A DNA stretch of 10,620 nucleotides from Caldilinea sp. (lineage in GTDB: Bacteria > Chloroflexota > Anaerolineae > Caldilineales > Caldilineaceae). Where the stretch lies: NCBI GenBank assembly GCA_025055055.1, contig JANWYX010000081.1, positions 1 through 10,620 on the forward strand, in the 5' to 3' direction. The notes beneath the pieces are model-generated. The model searched no databases. It saw only the letters and a program-made list of their open reading frames with translations, and was not told where the DNA came from. A program made the translations under genes and the position numbers. Within the stretch, counting starts at the first letter, position 1, and each line of letters opens with the position of its first letter. Shown here piece after piece: positions 6,972 through 10,620 of the stretch.

Positions 6972-6981
<10 letters not shown>
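6954..6981. repeat. Two perfect tandem copies of a 14-bp unit across the permease stop codon
   Basis: ACTGCTAGCTGCGT occurs at 6954-6967 and again at 6968-6981 without a gap. The second copy includes the last Ser codon and TAG stop (6974-6972) of the downstream permease gene, so the duplication added a spare copy of the gene end to the 3' flank. It is probably a slippage event. No terminator hairpin with a T-run is seen after this operon. Confidence 0.8.
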
Positions 6982-10437
<3,456 letters not shown>

Positions 10438-10463
10438 GGGTGCTTGCATAAGCTGTGCTGCAT

Positions 10464-10500
10464 GAAGCGCGTTGCGCGACTTGAACACGCAACGCGCTTC
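10464..10500 (-). promoter_or_regulatory. Intercistronic stem-loop between binding-protein and ATPase genes
   Basis: A perfect 13-bp GC-rich stem, GAAGCGCGTTGCG (10464-10476) with its complement (10488-10500), encloses an 11-base loop. It begins 12 bases past the binding-protein stop. No T-run follows on the minus strand, so it is not a plain terminator. In sugar ABC operons such stem-loops often shield the 3' end of the binding-protein message and let it accumulate above the ATPase and permease messages; that role is inferred from position. Confidence 0.65.
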
Positions 10501-10511
10501 GCATTTCATTC

Positions 10512-10620
<109 letters not shown>

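Overview
The window looks like a stretch of chromosome from a GC-rich bacterium with a heterotrophic, sugar-scavenging lifestyle. Gene content and protein style (a CUT2 sugar ABC operon with two permeases, sortilin/BNR propeller proteins, membrane-anchored clan GH-A hydrolases, a baeRF-type protein ending in LRY) remind me most of Chloroflexota (Caldilinea/Anaerolineae-like). That assignment is inference from protein flavour only; no rRNA or other taxonomic marker is present.

Layout. (1) Positions 1-878, minus strand: the N-terminal 292 residues of uronate isomerase (UxaC), whose 3' end lies outside the window. (2) 879-1384: a roughly 500-bp divergent intergenic region, poorer in GC than the genes, with several palindromes, including a perfect 14-bp one just upstream of uxaC and a near-copy of it 215 bp away. 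(3) 1385-5045, plus strand: a secreted, probably lipid-anchored BNR/Asp-box propeller protein, followed by a single-pass membrane-anchored clan GH-A glycoside hydrolase with a C-terminal beta-sandwich. A small degenerate-looking repeat element sits between them. (4) 5039-about 5540, minus strand: the broken C-terminal part of a baeRF-type (eRF1-like) protein, overlapping the hydrolase gene tail to tail. (5) 5541-5576: a strong intrinsic terminator serving the minus-strand saccharopine/lysine-dehydrogenase-family gene at 5675-6823. (6) 6972-10620, minus strand: a sugar ABC transporter operon in the order binding protein (C-terminal 35 residues only), duplicated-domain ATPase, permease, permease. 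The three complete genes are coupled by ATGA start/stop overlaps, and a 13-bp stem-loop separates the binding protein from the ATPase gene.

How the parts may work together. Uronate isomerase opens the hexuronate pathway. The extracytoplasmic hydrolase could release sugars from a polysaccharide, and the CUT2 transporter imports a monosaccharide. Gene order in the transporter is the same as in the ytfQ-ytfR-ytfT-yjfF system, with two different permeases that probably form a heterodimer. A link between uronate use and this transporter is plausible but not shown by the sequence. No phage, CRISPR, transposase, tRNA or rRNA was found, and I saw no clearly new multi-gene system. The most notable points are the one-sided loss of catalytic motifs in the transporter ATPase, the decayed baeRF gene next to a terminator, the candidate operator pair upstream of uxaC, and the repeat element between the propeller and hydrolase genes.
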